Program-made: the position numbers and the translations under genes
NCBI GenBank assembly: GCA_001600415.1
Contig: BCJX01000011.1
Span: 1,109,285 to 1,173,284, forward strand
Source of the DNA: Pascua guehoae
Lineage: Eukaryota; Basidiomycota; Tremellomycetes; Trichosporonales; Trichosporonaceae
Length of the DNA stretch: 64,000 nt
Reading direction: 5' to 3'
The notes under the pieces: generated by a model
What the model was told of the DNA's origin: nothing
What the model saw: the letters and a program-made list of their open reading frames with translations, nothing else
The model's database searches: none
Part shown: positions 54,618 to 64,000 of the stretch, piece by piece
Layout: each line of letters begins with the position of its first letter
Numbering within the stretch: the stretch's first letter is position 1

Positions 54618-56434
54618 ATGACCTCGCCTCCTCCCATCACGACGCACGACCCGTCGACCACAATCTTGGTGCTCCACGACTCGGCTCTGGACCCGCGTCC
54701 ATTCCTCGCGCGTACGTATTGTCGTTCTGGGTTGCCTGTGCTGACTTTATGCCAGGCCTTTCGAAGACTGAACCTGCCTCTCCGCAGGATGACGACGGCG
54801 CCTTTGTTCCATGGACGATTGACAACAAGTATTATTCCGCCGATGTTGCGTTCCGGCCACATTCGCTAGACCAGCCACTGCCCAACGGTCACACCGTGCT
54901 CATGTACCTCTTCTCGGCAGCTGTGAGTTTGACTGAACCAGCTGGGCTGCTCTGACGATCTCCAGGTGCCAGACCCACTTCCCCCTTCTCTCACCAGACT
55001 TGCAGTGTCGGACCCCCCACCTGATGTCGCACTGGCCGTGCGTGTTGCTGGTGATCGAGCCGGGGGTGGGAATGTTGGTGCCAATGGTGGACCCAACGAC
55101 GACCATGTCACCGACGAAGACCGCTTTGACGAGATCGGCATGGAGGTTGTGGATGAGCTTGGTTCCGCCGATGAGGATGACGAGCGACGTGAGTATTATT
55201 GGACGTGTATGGAACAATGCTGACGAGCCCTGCAGCGCTTGATCCCCTCGACACTATCAGGCAGACACTCATGACGCACATGTGGCCCAATATGCGTCGG
55301 AAAGCCTCCCAGCGCAACCTTCCCCGCCCGGAGCTCTCTGCGGAGGAGCTGGACAGTGCCGTCGAGTCTGGAAACGAAGGACCAAGCTTCCCAGTTACGT
55401 TTGCCTCGCGAGCAGACGCCCGTCCCCCGGGGCCGGCGAGCGACTTTCCAACTCCCGAGCCATCCACATCAGCCGCACCCGCACCCACGACACTACCACC
55501 CAATCCAACTTTGACCGGCGGACCAAGCGATCTGTTCCTCGTCTCCAAACCTCTTTACTCTGCCGAGGCGATCATGGACTTTAATCCTGACCATTTCGGA
55601 AGCAAGGAGTTCGGGGGCATTTCTTTCCTCACCTTGACTGTGGCAGAACATGTCGAGTATGTATACCATCGTGTGGACGTATAAGGGACGCTAACAATCT
55701 AGTGTCGTGCACGAGATTGGGCGCATTTCCAGTCTTCCTGGATTCCCATTTGCGTTTAACCCGGACGATGATGCCGTTGTGAGTGTGCTATGCTACAGTG
55801 GAGCGTGACTGACTTGCTCCAGATCGTACGGTCGCGCAATGGCACTGTTGGTATCGCAATGTCAAGCTTCCTGGAGCCACTGGTTGGAGGTGGGCCGCCC
55901 GAGGGCTACCACGCTATTCCTGCCACCGAGGAGGGCTTTGCTCCCATGCCCGAGGAGGCAGACGACCAGACCGAAGACTTTGGCGCGTTCGCATCGCCCT
56001 CGGCAGAGGAATACGCACGTCTCGATCAATGGCTCGGTGACGACATTGACAGCGCTCCCCCGCCCACCCTTTCCGACCTCGAAAGTGGTCCTCCTCGAAT
56101 CGGGGGACCCATTACACCCAATGGGCATGCCGATCGCGGTACCGTATCGGCGTCCATCCCAAATGCGACACCCACTGCAGCGGCAAGTGCAGGGTTCGAG
56201 GACGACTTTGGGCCAGAACCCAGCGGTGATGCTTCATCGATCCCGCTCGACCCCACCCCACTCCTCCTTCACTTGCAGGAGGTGCGCGCTGAGCTTGCCG
56301 AGGTGGAAGACCAAGACGAACGGAGGCTTCGCGCTGGCCGCGAGGTAGCCCGGCTCATGCAGAGCCTGGGGATGGGCGGCGACTTGGGCGACTTTGACGA
56401 CTTGGAGGCGGAGATGGCAGAGCTGGGCATTTAG
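54618..56434 (+). CDS. Alpha/gamma-adaptin-binding p34 (AAGAB/Irc6-like)
   Basis: Six exons, 54618-54711, 54756-54922, 54966-55188, 55236-55656, 55703-55778 and 55823-56434, give 530 residues. The N-terminal part has a small-GTPase-like start (TTILVLHDS), and VPWTIDNKYYSADVAFR aligns with the WTIDNKYYTA-type segment of the family. A D/E-rich stretch with DRFDEIGMEVVDELG and the LDTIRQTLMTHMWPNM helix are also typical. The C-terminal LLHLQEVRAELAEV-type helices and MGGDLGDFDDLEAEM end match the adaptin-binding tail. In animals AAGAB chaperones AP-1 and AP-2 adaptor assembly; yeast Irc6 does so for AP-1. The middle (about 230-300) is low-complexity. Confidence 0.75.
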
Positions 56435-56514
56435 ATGCAACCTGGTGTTTATGCACCGATAGATCAGTAATGATAATGTGTCATGCATGATGATGGGCAA
56501 CAGGGTTGGTTGCT

Positions 56515-57968
56515 TTACTGGCGCTTGCCCTTGCCAAAGTCCTTGCGGGCGTCGTCGAAGCGACGGATGACAAGCTGGCACTGGGTGACGGCGCACAGCT
56601 GGCGCGACTTGGTCTTGAGGTCGCTGTTGAACAGCTGCAGGCCAGCCGCGCGCTCGACAGTCTCGACTGGAGCAAATCAGCGCAAGTTCACCGACGGGGC
56701 ACTGCCACTCACCAGGTGCAATGAAAGTACGCAGGTCGGCCTGGTCGGGGATCTCCTTGTTGGGAAGAATAAAGGCACCCATCGCGAGCTCCTTGACGGT
56801 GTTGGGCGACGTGACATCCTTGTCACCAGCCTTGGCTTGCTGGGGGTAGGAAAAGTCGGGACGGGAGGCGAGGACAACCTTTGCAAAGTGCGTGGGGACC
56901 GAGACGGCAGGGGGAGATCCAATCACCTCGTACGTCTATATGGTTTAGTGTCTGTCTGCACCGAGAGAAACGTCGTACTCACGACGCGCCACTTTCCGTC
57001 CGGGTCCTGCTTGGGGAGATACAGAGGGATGCTGGTGTGGTCAGACGTTTGTGGAATTCAGGTGGACATACGTGAACACAAAGACGTCTTCAAAGTTTGA
57101 TGTCAGGCGGCGGCAAAAGTCCTCGAGGTATGCCCAGTCTGGGCGTCAGTTGTCGCCCCGAGTCGTACCTCACAGTGACGGTTGAAGCCATCGCCGACCT
57201 GCGGCGCAATGTTGCTCAGGAAGAAGGTCTCGTCCATGGCCTGCTGCGAGATCTTTGCGTCGGCAGCGGGCACCCTGGGCGTGTCAGCCGGCGACGCTGT
57301 GGGTTTACAAGCTGTACGACTCACATGTGGCCACGGTCGTAGCCGCTGCGGAAGTCTGGACGACAGTCAGACCGAGTCTACGTTAGCACAAATGGCCACC
57401 TACAGTCGGCGAGCTTTGCGCGGAAGAGCTCTGGGATATCGTCGTCTTCGGCAAACGTGCTCTTGGAGCGGTCGGCCTTGGCGGGCTGCGTGTCGGCGGC
57501 GCGGGCAGTCTCGAGGGGAACGGGCGTAGAGGCATCGGGTGTGGGAGGCGTGCGTGCCAGAGACTTTGCGGTGAGGTGCTCGGCAGTCTGGTCATCAGTA
57601 TAGATAGACGACGCAACTCGCCGTCGACTCACCCAGGCAGGGTGCTTGTGGCGGCGGTCGTAGGCGGTAATGTATGCCTGGCGGCGGATCACGTCAAACG
57701 TCGGGCCTGCCGTCAGTCATGAGAATAAGTGCGCTGGGGACAAGTAGACTACTGTTCTGTACGAACCAGGAAAGCCGCCAGCAAAGACGACACCGCCGGC
57801 AGCGGTGCGTGTCGCGACCTGCATGTCGGCCGCGCCCGCCTTCTCGGGCGGTGGAGGAAAGGGGACGCTGGCGGGAACCACCTTTTCCTTGCGGGGGTAC
57901 CACATGCCGGCGCCGACGCCGAGCGTGAGCCCGGCGGCGAAGAGCAGCGAGGGGCCGAGTGTGGGCAT
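56515..57968 (-). CDS. NUC1: Mitochondrial nuclease NUC1 (endonuclease G family)
   Basis: Nine exons, 57968-57767, 57706-57633, 57587-57404, 57355-57325, 57274-57174, 57138-57072, 57031-56983, 56935-56713 and 56666-56515, give 360 residues. The N-terminus has a membrane-type segment (LLFAAGLTLGVGAGMWY) that anchors the protein in the intermembrane space. The catalytic beta-beta-alpha-metal motif is FRSGYDRGHMVPAAD, holding the D-R-G-H general base, with the metal-side asparagine in FFLSNIAPQVGDGFNRHYW. NUC1 acts in mitochondrial DNA turnover and, after release, in regulated cell death. Two exons are tiny (31 and 49 nt). An extra proline/alanine-rich region of about 60 residues precedes the catalytic motif. 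Confidence 0.92.
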
Positions 57969-58482
57969 TGTTGCTGGCCGCAGTCGACAGAGAGTGCAGC
58001 GAAAGCAAACAATCGAGTGTGGACAATAGGCAATGGGGCAAAAAGATGATCGAATCCAGACTTTTGGGTGGAGGTTGTTGAGGTGAGGTTTGCCCGCCCA
58101 CCGTGGCTCACCCGCCCTGCCGAGCTAGCTTTCGTGTCGCGTCAGTAAGTGTCTTGATTGCCTGGTGGAGGCAGACCACCCCGTCATGCCCTCATGCATG
58201 GTGGCAAACCGCCGTCAACGGCCGGCCGACACGGCGTGGTGACCAACTGCGTACGCGCGGGCTCTGCATGTCATTTCCCATCACAAGTCTGTTTATACTA
58301 CAACTACACAAGGAGTACACACACGCCTCTGCCGCACCTCGTTCTCATTCACGTATGCACGAGCGGAGCGGCAAAGAGGCCTTGCTTCAGAATCGCCGCC
58401 ATTGGGAGGTGGGAGGTGGGGGAAGGCCAGGCCGGGTATCTCTCTATGGTGCGGCCCGGCATTGTGCGGGGGATGGGATTGT
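57969..58482. other. Intergenic, upstream of NUC1
   Basis: This stretch lies between the NUC1 start and the stop of the small NPF protein gene, both minus strand. Nothing is recognised. Confidence 0.5.
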
Positions 58483-58867
58483 CTAACGCGACCCCTCGGC
58501 GGGGGCCGAGGTGGCCTTGGCCACGTCGATGGCCCAGCGACGAATACGCCGAGTGCGCTCGGCAGCACGCTCGTTCTTGTCGTCGGGCGCCTTGACCAAC
58601 TGGTCGAGATCGGCCGGGGCGGGCTTGGTGGGCGCTGGCGCTGGCGTCAATGTCGTGTCCTCTGACGCGTCTGCCACTCGACTTGCCAGGTGCAATGATG
58701 GGCTCTGGCTTTTTGGCGCTCTTGACGACTGTGCTGTATGGAACGTCGGGTTTGGTGCGAGGAGGGCGCCGCGGCTTGGTGGTGACATCTCGGCGCTGGT
58801 GGTTGGTTGGGACGGGGGTTGCTCGACCTACAGGTGCGAATGGGTTTGAAGGTTTGGCCGAGCCCAT
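58483..58867 (-). CDS. Small NPF-containing protein, unknown function
   Basis: I do not recognise this gene. Two exons, 58867-58687 and 58640-58483, give 112 residues. They are joined by a 46-nt intron with a GC donor (gcaagt) and acceptor gccag, preceded by a branch-like cattgac. This is the only way I found to connect two coding-looking frames. The product begins MGSAKPSNPFAPVGRATPVP, with an NPF tripeptide, continues with a basic Arg/Pro/Lys part (RRDVTTKPRRPPRTKPDVPY), an Ala/Pro linker and a charged helix (DLDQLVKAPDDKNERAAERT). MG-x-x at the start would allow myristoylation. NPF tripeptides bind EH domains in endocytosis, so a membrane-adaptor role is possible but unproven. Confidence 0.6.
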
Positions 58868-59633
58868 GATTGAATGTGATGGCTGGAAATGGAGGTGGGG
58901 ACGGAGACGAGAGTGGAGATGGGCGAGTGACGATGAATGAAGAGGAGTCGAAAGTAGAGTAGAGTGAAGCAAAGCAAAGGCGAAGAGGGAAGGAAAGCGG
59001 GTGGTTGGAATGGATGGATGGGATGGATGGATGAAAAAGGAGGATTTGTGAGTGATGAGTGGGATTGGTATGGATGGGGGATTGGGATTCATTTCGGCGT
59101 GTGTTTGTGTTGCAATAGACGCGCACGCACTGTTGCATTGTAACGTGCACTCGTATTCTTGTGCCGTTCTGTACCGTAGGCCGTACAAGAGCCAGCTTGC
59201 CAACAAGCAGCGTGGGCTTGGTGGTCGTGTTCGAGCACGCACGCACATCATGGCGACAACAAAACCTCTTGCCTCTGACTCGCGGATCCATCTCTCTTGT
59301 CGCCCAGCATGTCGCAGCGCAGCGTATGCAACGCTTGCGACGGCATGCAACGGCATGTTGGACCCGACCCAGTTGCTGCATGTTGTGTTGCATGCGAGTA
59401 TGCACGTCCCCACTGGCCACTGGGGCCAGTTGTCCCAGTGGTCCCTTGCAGAGGCCAGTGGTGGTGGCCCCTGCTCGTGCCCACTCTCTGTCCAAAACAA
59501 ACCAGCGCGGCTCCTTTCACCTGGTAGACCTGGTACCCCTCATCACCTCCCAGTTGACAATCCTTCCACCTTCTAGGATATTTCCAACCTGGACCCAATG
59601 CGCCATCTAGCATGCTCACAACAATACCTCTAC
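58868..59633. other. Intergenic with a ggat-rich run
   Basis: This is the upstream region of the small NPF gene and the 3' side of PUS3. It has a ggatggat microsatellite (59009-59033) and a stretch rich in ccactgg/ccagtgg inverted pieces (59410-59465). No gene is recognised. Confidence 0.5.
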
Positions 59634-61190
59634 TCATTCTACATTGTTCACCTCCGCCTTGCCCTCCTTGCCCTCCTTGCCCTCCTTGCCCTCCTTGCCC
59701 TCCTTGCCCTCCTTGCCCTCCTTGCCCTCCTTGCCCTCCTTGCCCTCCTTGCCAGTCTCGGCCTCGGCCGCCCTTCGCCTGCCCTTCTGCTCGCGGAACT
59801 TGCGGTTGACCTCATCGGGCGTGTCGCCCATGGGACGCTGGGTGACGGGCTGGTAACGCTTGCACATGACGAGATCACCACCGCCAACGGGATACAGGTG
59901 GTGGTCGTGAATGCTCGGCCCAGCTGGACCGAGCACGTCGCGTGTTCGTCGGAGCGCACCACCGACCTGCCAGGCACGAATGTATGCTTCTTGGCGGGCA
60001 CCCTCGAGCTGGCGCTCGAATTGATCCCGCCCAAGCTCTGCAAGTGGTTGGGCCTTGTCCCGCTCGTCACCTTGAAGGCTCGTCCACGGACCGTCGTAGG
60101 GGCCATAGCGCCAATCGAGACCGGCCTCCTCAGAGTATGCACTGTCGTGGAGGGTGAGGGGGATCGGGTGGCCCATATTGTACGTGGGCTTGCCTGGGAA
60201 ACGGGTGACGTCGAGGAGGTCCGAGACGAGGCTGGGCGGCTCGAGACCCGAGCCGATGAGGAAGAGGACAGCAATGATATGGCGAACCTGGTGCCACAAG
60301 AATGCAGTGCCGATGAGGTTGAAGATGATTTGATCGGGGGCCTCTCCAGGCTCAAAGTAGGCGCGCATCACTCGACGCGAGTGGTTTTCAATCTGCTTGC
60401 TGCCGTCAAGCTTGCAAAAGTTGCGAAAGTCGTGCTCGCCCACAAGAAGTTTGGCCCCTTGCTCCATCAGGTCGAGGTCAAGGGGAGGCTTGCCAGGGGT
60501 TGCATTGTGGTAGAATGCGTACTTGTAGTGGCGGCTCTGGCACGAGAAGCGCGAGTCGAAATCAGCCGCAACTGGAGACCAGGCCAGCACTCGGATCTCG
60601 GGGGGCAGGACAGAGTTGAGCAGCCGAGGGTAGGCAAGCTCGACGGGAGCTTTGGGAGCCTTGGGAGGTTTCGAGGCCTTTGCCTTTGCCTTCTTTGGCT
60701 CGGGTGAGGGAGGAGGTGGCGATGATGCTTCGAGTTCAGGTGCTTCGTGGCGTGGTCGCTTCTCTTCAAGTGGGGCGCGCCAGCTGTCGCCAAGGTCGTG
60801 ACCGCCGTCGCCGAGTCGCCGGTTGCTGCGAACCCACAGGTTGAGCACCTGTCCTTCACCGCTTACTCCACGGTCTGTCCTCCCGCAGCGGCTGAACCCA
60901 CATGCCTCCCAGCCACCATCCTCCTCGATCAGCCGCGTCTTCTCCAAGGCCTTGAGCAGCTCGCCTTCGACCGTGGGGTACGCAGAGGTCGGTTGGATCG
61001 CAAGACCAGAGTACGGCCATCCTTGGTACGCGACAAGAATGGCAATGTGACGCGTCGGATGGGAGCGGAACTGGAACGGACGCTGGTCGTCGGCCGTGAG
61101 GGGCTTCTTGGGGATAGTTGGGGCGTTGCGTTCGTACGACTCGAGACGAGCAACGAGCTCTTCGCGTGTGAGGTTTGTGTAGCGAGCCAT
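59634..61190 (-). CDS. DEG1: tRNA pseudouridine synthase 3 (Deg1)
   Basis: A single exon gives 518 residues. The TruA-type catalytic domain shows HIAILVAYQGWPYSGLAIQP and the active-site segment CGRTDRGVSGEGQVLNLWV, with the catalytic Asp in R-T-D. Further along come HYKYAFYHNATPGKP, the long HDFRNFCKLDGSKQIENHSR segment typical of Pus3, and LIGTAFLWHQVRHIIAVLFL. The enzyme makes pseudouridine at positions 38 and 39 of tRNA anticodon arms. A charged, Pro/Lys-rich insert (about 140-190) interrupts the fold. The C-terminus carries ten tandem Gly-Lys-Glu units, coded by a 9-bp repeat. The start is the second ATG of the open frame, directly at the conserved MARYTNLT. Confidence 0.93.
   Translation of the reverse strand: MARYTNLTREELVARLESYERNAPTIPKKPLTADDQRPFQFRSHPTRHIAILVAYQGWPYSGLAIQPTSAYPTVEGELLKALEKTRLIEEDGGWEACGFSRCGRTDRGVSGEGQVLNLWVRSNRRLGDGGHDLGDSWRAPLEEKRPRHEAPELEASSPPPPSPEPKKAKAKASKPPKAPKAPVELAYPRLLNSVLPPEIRVLAWSPVAADFDSRFSCQSRHYKYAFYHNATPGKPPLDLDLMEQGAKLLVGEHDFRNFCKLDGSKQIENHSRRVMRAYFEPGEAPDQIIFNLIGTAFLWHQVRHIIAVLFLIGSGLEPPSLVSDLLDVTRFPGKPTYNMGHPIPLTLHDSAYSEEAGLDWRYGPYDGPWTSLQGDERDKAQPLAELGRDQFERQLEGARQEAYIRAWQVGGALRRTRDVLGPAGPSIHDHHLYPVGGGDLVMCKRYQPVTQRPMGDTPDEVNRKFREQKGRRRAAEAETGKEGKEGKEGKEGKEGKEGKEGKEGKEGKEGKAEVNNVE
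59658..59747 (-). repeat. 9-bp tandem repeat, ten copies, coding (Gly-Lys-Glu)
   Basis: The unit cttgccctc (plus strand) recurs ten times without interruption inside the last exon of PUS3. The period is a multiple of three, so copy changes keep the frame. Confidence 0.98.
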
Positions 61191-61635
61191 GGCGCGGACA
61201 ATGTGACCAGCGTGTGTGGGGGATGGTCGCATAGAGCGCTGGCGAGACGCTGGCGAGAGACTGGCGAGGATGAGGACCTGGACGGGGTAGGGTGTGTTAG
61301 AGGACAGAAGTAAATTTCAGACTCGTGGCAACAAAAAGCGGTGGTCCATATTGTTGTGAGTGGAGGTGAGAAGAGAATACATTACGTAACAGTGTTTCTT
61401 GCCCAGTCCCTGTCATGCCCTGTTCCCGTGCGTGCCCGCCCGCGCGCCGCCCGCTTGCGACGAGCGACAAAGAAGGAGGGAGAGAGGGTGAGTGGTTAGA
61501 TCTCGTCAACACAACCTACTACTGCTCTTCTCTCCCCACCACCTCACTCTCACCACCTCTACATCCTCTCTCAGAGTCTTTCGCCTCTTGCCCTCCTCGC
61601 CTCTGGCGCTCTAATCTCGCCATACACAATACGCC
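61191..61635. other. Divergent promoter region DEG1/ERF4
   Basis: These 445 bp lie between two start codons on opposite strands. A pyrimidine-rich leader (61520-61600) precedes ERF4. No other element is recognised. Confidence 0.5.
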
Positions 61636-62752
61636 ATGTTTTCAAACGCGTCCCATCTCGAGACGGACACGACGCCTCCGAAGCCAACAATCGTGTCGCC
61701 GCCTGCCAACCACCCCTTCATGCGGCCGGCCATGTCCGCGACGCCCTCTCCATCTACCACTCTCCAACCAAGCGGATCTTACCCTTATCAATCCCAGGCC
61801 TCTGATCTCGGGAGCCTTCGCAGGCCACCGAGTTCGTCGTCTGCCGCTCCGTCGAGCTCTTATACTCGGCCAATGTCCCACGGCCACGGCGCGTCTTCCG
61901 AGCTGAACCACAACGGCAACGCAAACGGCGCTGCGTGGGAGGAACCGGCCGAGCCTCGAAAGCTGTCGCGTTGGGAGGAGAAGGTCCAGGGAGATCTGGC
62001 GGGCTGGCGCGGTGGACATGGGTGTGTTTGTTTGGTTTGAGCGGTGCCTTTCTTCAACGTGCTAACACACTCCTAGAACACCCAGGTCAGCCGTACCTCA
62101 TGGGTCTGTCCCACAAGACACATACTTTGGGCAGCCCAGGACAGGTAACATTGGCCGCGACCTTCCCAAAGAGATTGTGCGGATTGAACGTGACTGGAGC
62201 CTTGGTGACATTTGCCAGTGGGTGTCGAGACGCCATTGTTGATGCCTTACTTACACGCCAGATTCTCGACGACCTTTCCCCTAGAGCTCGAGTCTCGGAT
62301 ACAGCCTTCGGTGTTCTGTGAATTCATGGAATCCATCAACAAGCCATTGGTAGAGGCGTACTCGGTTCGCGGGGCGGTCATCGACAATCTCATTGCTGTC
62401 GCAACGTGGTGGACGAGTTTGATCTGGCGTACCAGTCATTTCGAGAGCGTGAGTAGCATGTGCGGTCGCGGTTCCGGCTGTGGGGCAAAGTCAAGTCCAT
62501 GGAGCTGATGAGCAGAACCTGCGTCAAGTTGAAGAACTGATCAGGGAAGCAAACAAGACCACGTTTAACCCTGTCGGGCTCAATGTGCTCTCCCCTCGTC
62601 CTGTCGCGTTACAATACGTGAGTGTGGTGGGGGTAGTAACATCATGTTTCTTTGCTGACCATGCAGCTTGAGATCGAGTGAGCTTGACGGCATACCATAA
62701 GCCTCCTCTGGAGGTTGCTCCATCACCGAAAGCTAACAACAGGTACTATTAG
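61636..62752 (+). CDS. ERF4: Ras modification protein Erf4 (GOLGA7 family)
   Basis: Six exons, 61636-62021, 62077-62217, 62262-62448, 62516-62617, 62667-62677 and 62743-62752, give 278 residues. A disordered Ser/Pro-rich N-terminus of about 125 residues leads to the Erf4/Golgin A7 domain: IVRIERDWSLGDICQFSTTFPLELESR, then VFCEFMESINKPLVEAY, a helix around LIAVATWWTSLIW, and the end NVLSPRPVALQYLEIEYY. With Erf2 it forms the DHHC palmitoyltransferase that modifies Ras on the ER. The last two exons are only 11 and 10 nt. Without the final splice the protein would stop after LEIE. The LEIEYY end is the usual one in the family and supports the model. Confidence 0.9.
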
Positions 62753-62931
62753 TTTTGGTTCGTCCATTCCAAGGCTTTTTTCTGCCTTTGTTTCACGGCC
62801 GCATACCCCAGTGTCATCGATCGGACACCTGCGTGCAACGCTGCGTCTTCGCAGAGATACATTCATGTACAGTTAGGTTTCTATATTAGGCCCTTAGGGT
62901 CCATGCTATGCGATTCGTCGCTACTACCTAG

Positions 62932-64000
62932 TTATACAATGGAAGGGGCAGCACGTGATTGTTGGCGTTCCATTGCCTCCGAGTCTCCTTCGGCGTCTGC
63001 CTCTCCCTCAAGCTCTTCGACTGCGGCCGAGTCCATTCCGTACGCCTCTCGTTTCTTCTTCTCGTCCTCAATCTCTTGTCTCTCGTCGTCCATGAGCTGC
63101 CGGGAGAACGGGCTCCGAGCGCGAATTTGAGGGCCGTAGAAGAAGGCCACAAAGGGAACAAGGGCAAGCACTGATGCAATGCCGCCCATCAAGACGAGGG
63201 CCCACCGGACGGTGAGAGTCTCAAACATTGCTGTTGTAAAGAAACAGAATGAGCCGCCGAATGCGTTGCGGCAGAATGATTGTGCTGCAATGGCGGATGA
63301 AGCATACGCCCCGTAGCACTCGGACAGGTAGGTGAACGCCGTGATGTAGATGGTCACGATGGCCGCTGCATTCGGTTAGCGTTTGGTTACAAAGGGAGGT
63401 GATGACAGGTACTCGCTATGGTACTCTGGTACTCACTGATGATCAAGGTCAAGCCCACACAGGGAGCGATCCACGGCACACTCGGTATGCTAGTAAAGCC
63501 CACAATAAAACAGCCCAGCGCAAAGGCGACCCCGGCTACCATTGGAGCATACAGGCGGGCCTCTACACCTTTCGTCGCGGCTTTTTTGCGGTACACCCGC
63601 TCGGTGATAAAGTTGGCGCTGACACCAAACGCACCACCAAGACTATCAAGTGTCAGCGACGTGTAGACGAGGGAAAGAAACAATGACGAACCACATGGTC
63701 CAGTAAACTTGTCCAGACCCGATTGTCCCAAAGTGGTGGATTTTCTTGAAGATGTACGGTGTCCCTGCAATAATGACGAAAAACACCCCCCACTGCACTG
63801 TTAGCACATCTTGACAAGTATGGTAGAGGCGCAAACTACTCACACCAACAGAGACCCAGAGCGAGAAGAACATGACAATGGGCTCCTTGACAAGAAAGGT
63901 CATCGGGCGCAGCAGAGACTGTCGCAAAACGGCTGAAAACTTGACCTTGACAGCTTCGCTTCTCGCAAGGTATCGGCCTCCGTCGCGCAGCCCCCGCTCC
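62932..64000 (-). CDS. MFS transporter, DHA1 type, N-terminus outside window
   Basis: Four exons are visible, 64000(edge)-63844, 63792-63692, 63642-63437 and 63365-62932; the 5' part is missing. The visible 299 residues are the C-terminal half of a drug/polyamine-type major facilitator. A charged middle loop (SEAVKVKFSAVLRQSLLRPM) is followed by helices 7 to 12, including KEPIVMFFSLWVSVGWGVFF, GSGQVYWTMCLGGAFGVSAN, CVGLTLIITAIVTIYITAFT and WALVLMGGIASVLALVPFVAF. The cytoplasmic C-terminus is acidic with a predicted helix. These proteins are proton antiporters in the plasma membrane. Substrate cannot be told from this half. Confidence 0.85.

Noticed and set aside
58349..59500. A 383-codon frame reading through the small NPF gene
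   Set aside because: The second half has no coding character. The GC-AG intron links the first part to the clearly coding charged helix in another frame.
1..64000. CRISPR arrays, bacterial operons, biosynthetic gene clusters or integrated viruses
   Set aside because: No direct-repeat arrays, no polyketide or peptide synthetase domains and no viral proteins were seen; the sequence is a fungal nuclear segment.

Overview
The window is a piece of a nuclear genome from an intron-rich, GC-rich fungus. Spliceosomal introns are mostly 45-100 nt with GTRNGT donors and CTRAC branch sites a few bases before the acceptor. Single-pass glycoproteins with long Pro/Ser-rich tails, a Zn2Cys6 regulator and the style of the protein set point to Basidiomycota, probably Tremellomycetes (Trichosporonales-like). 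The placement is inference from gene style, not from a marker gene. There are no operons; all gene models were spliced by hand and the reading phases were checked across every junction.

Layout. 1-2905: a type I membrane glycoprotein (minus strand, runs off the left edge). 2906-6898: gene-poor, with a decayed MFS permease. 6899-35536: dense housekeeping block: THEM6-like thioesterase, Zn2Cys6 factor, NAD-dependent glycerol-3-phosphate dehydrogenase, NUDCD1, SPF30, carnitine carrier, ZCCHC9-like zinc-knuckle protein, mitochondrial RRF, RCF1, GatC, ESF2, VPS62, MIA40, a SYN8-type SNARE and the 37-residue OST4. 35537-43190: an accessory, lower-GC island. It holds a tRNA relic and a broken paralogue of the first gene, hit by two solo LTRs that each keep a perfect 5-bp target duplication. 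43191-64000: a second dense block: CBC2, MIC19, a coiled-coil/AT-hook protein, a BRO1 protein, an EXPERA-siroheme synthase fusion, BRE2, a p34/AAGAB-like adaptin-binding protein, NUC1, a small NPF protein, PUS3/DEG1, ERF4 and an MFS transporter running off the right edge.

The most unusual observations are these. (1) A single reading frame joins a four-helix EXPERA membrane domain to a complete siroheme synthase / uroporphyrinogen-III methyltransferase. (2) Two solo LTRs sit in one glycoprotein gene, one in an intron and one in an exon; taking the exonic one out with one target-site copy restores the frame. (3) There is a 6-nt micro-exon in SPF30 and 11- and 10-nt terminal exons in ERF4. (4) The redox-active CPC motif of MIA40 is divided by a 718-nt intron, with an alternative Cys-rich ending encoded by read-through.

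Many genes serve mitochondria (carnitine carrier, RRF1, RCF1, GatC, MIA40, MIC19, NUC1). Others serve RNA processing (SPF30, ESF2, CBC2, PUS3, ZCCHC9-like) or membrane traffic and lipid modification (SYN8, VPS62, BRO1, AAGAB, ERF4, OST4). They look like ordinary neighbours rather than a pathway cluster.
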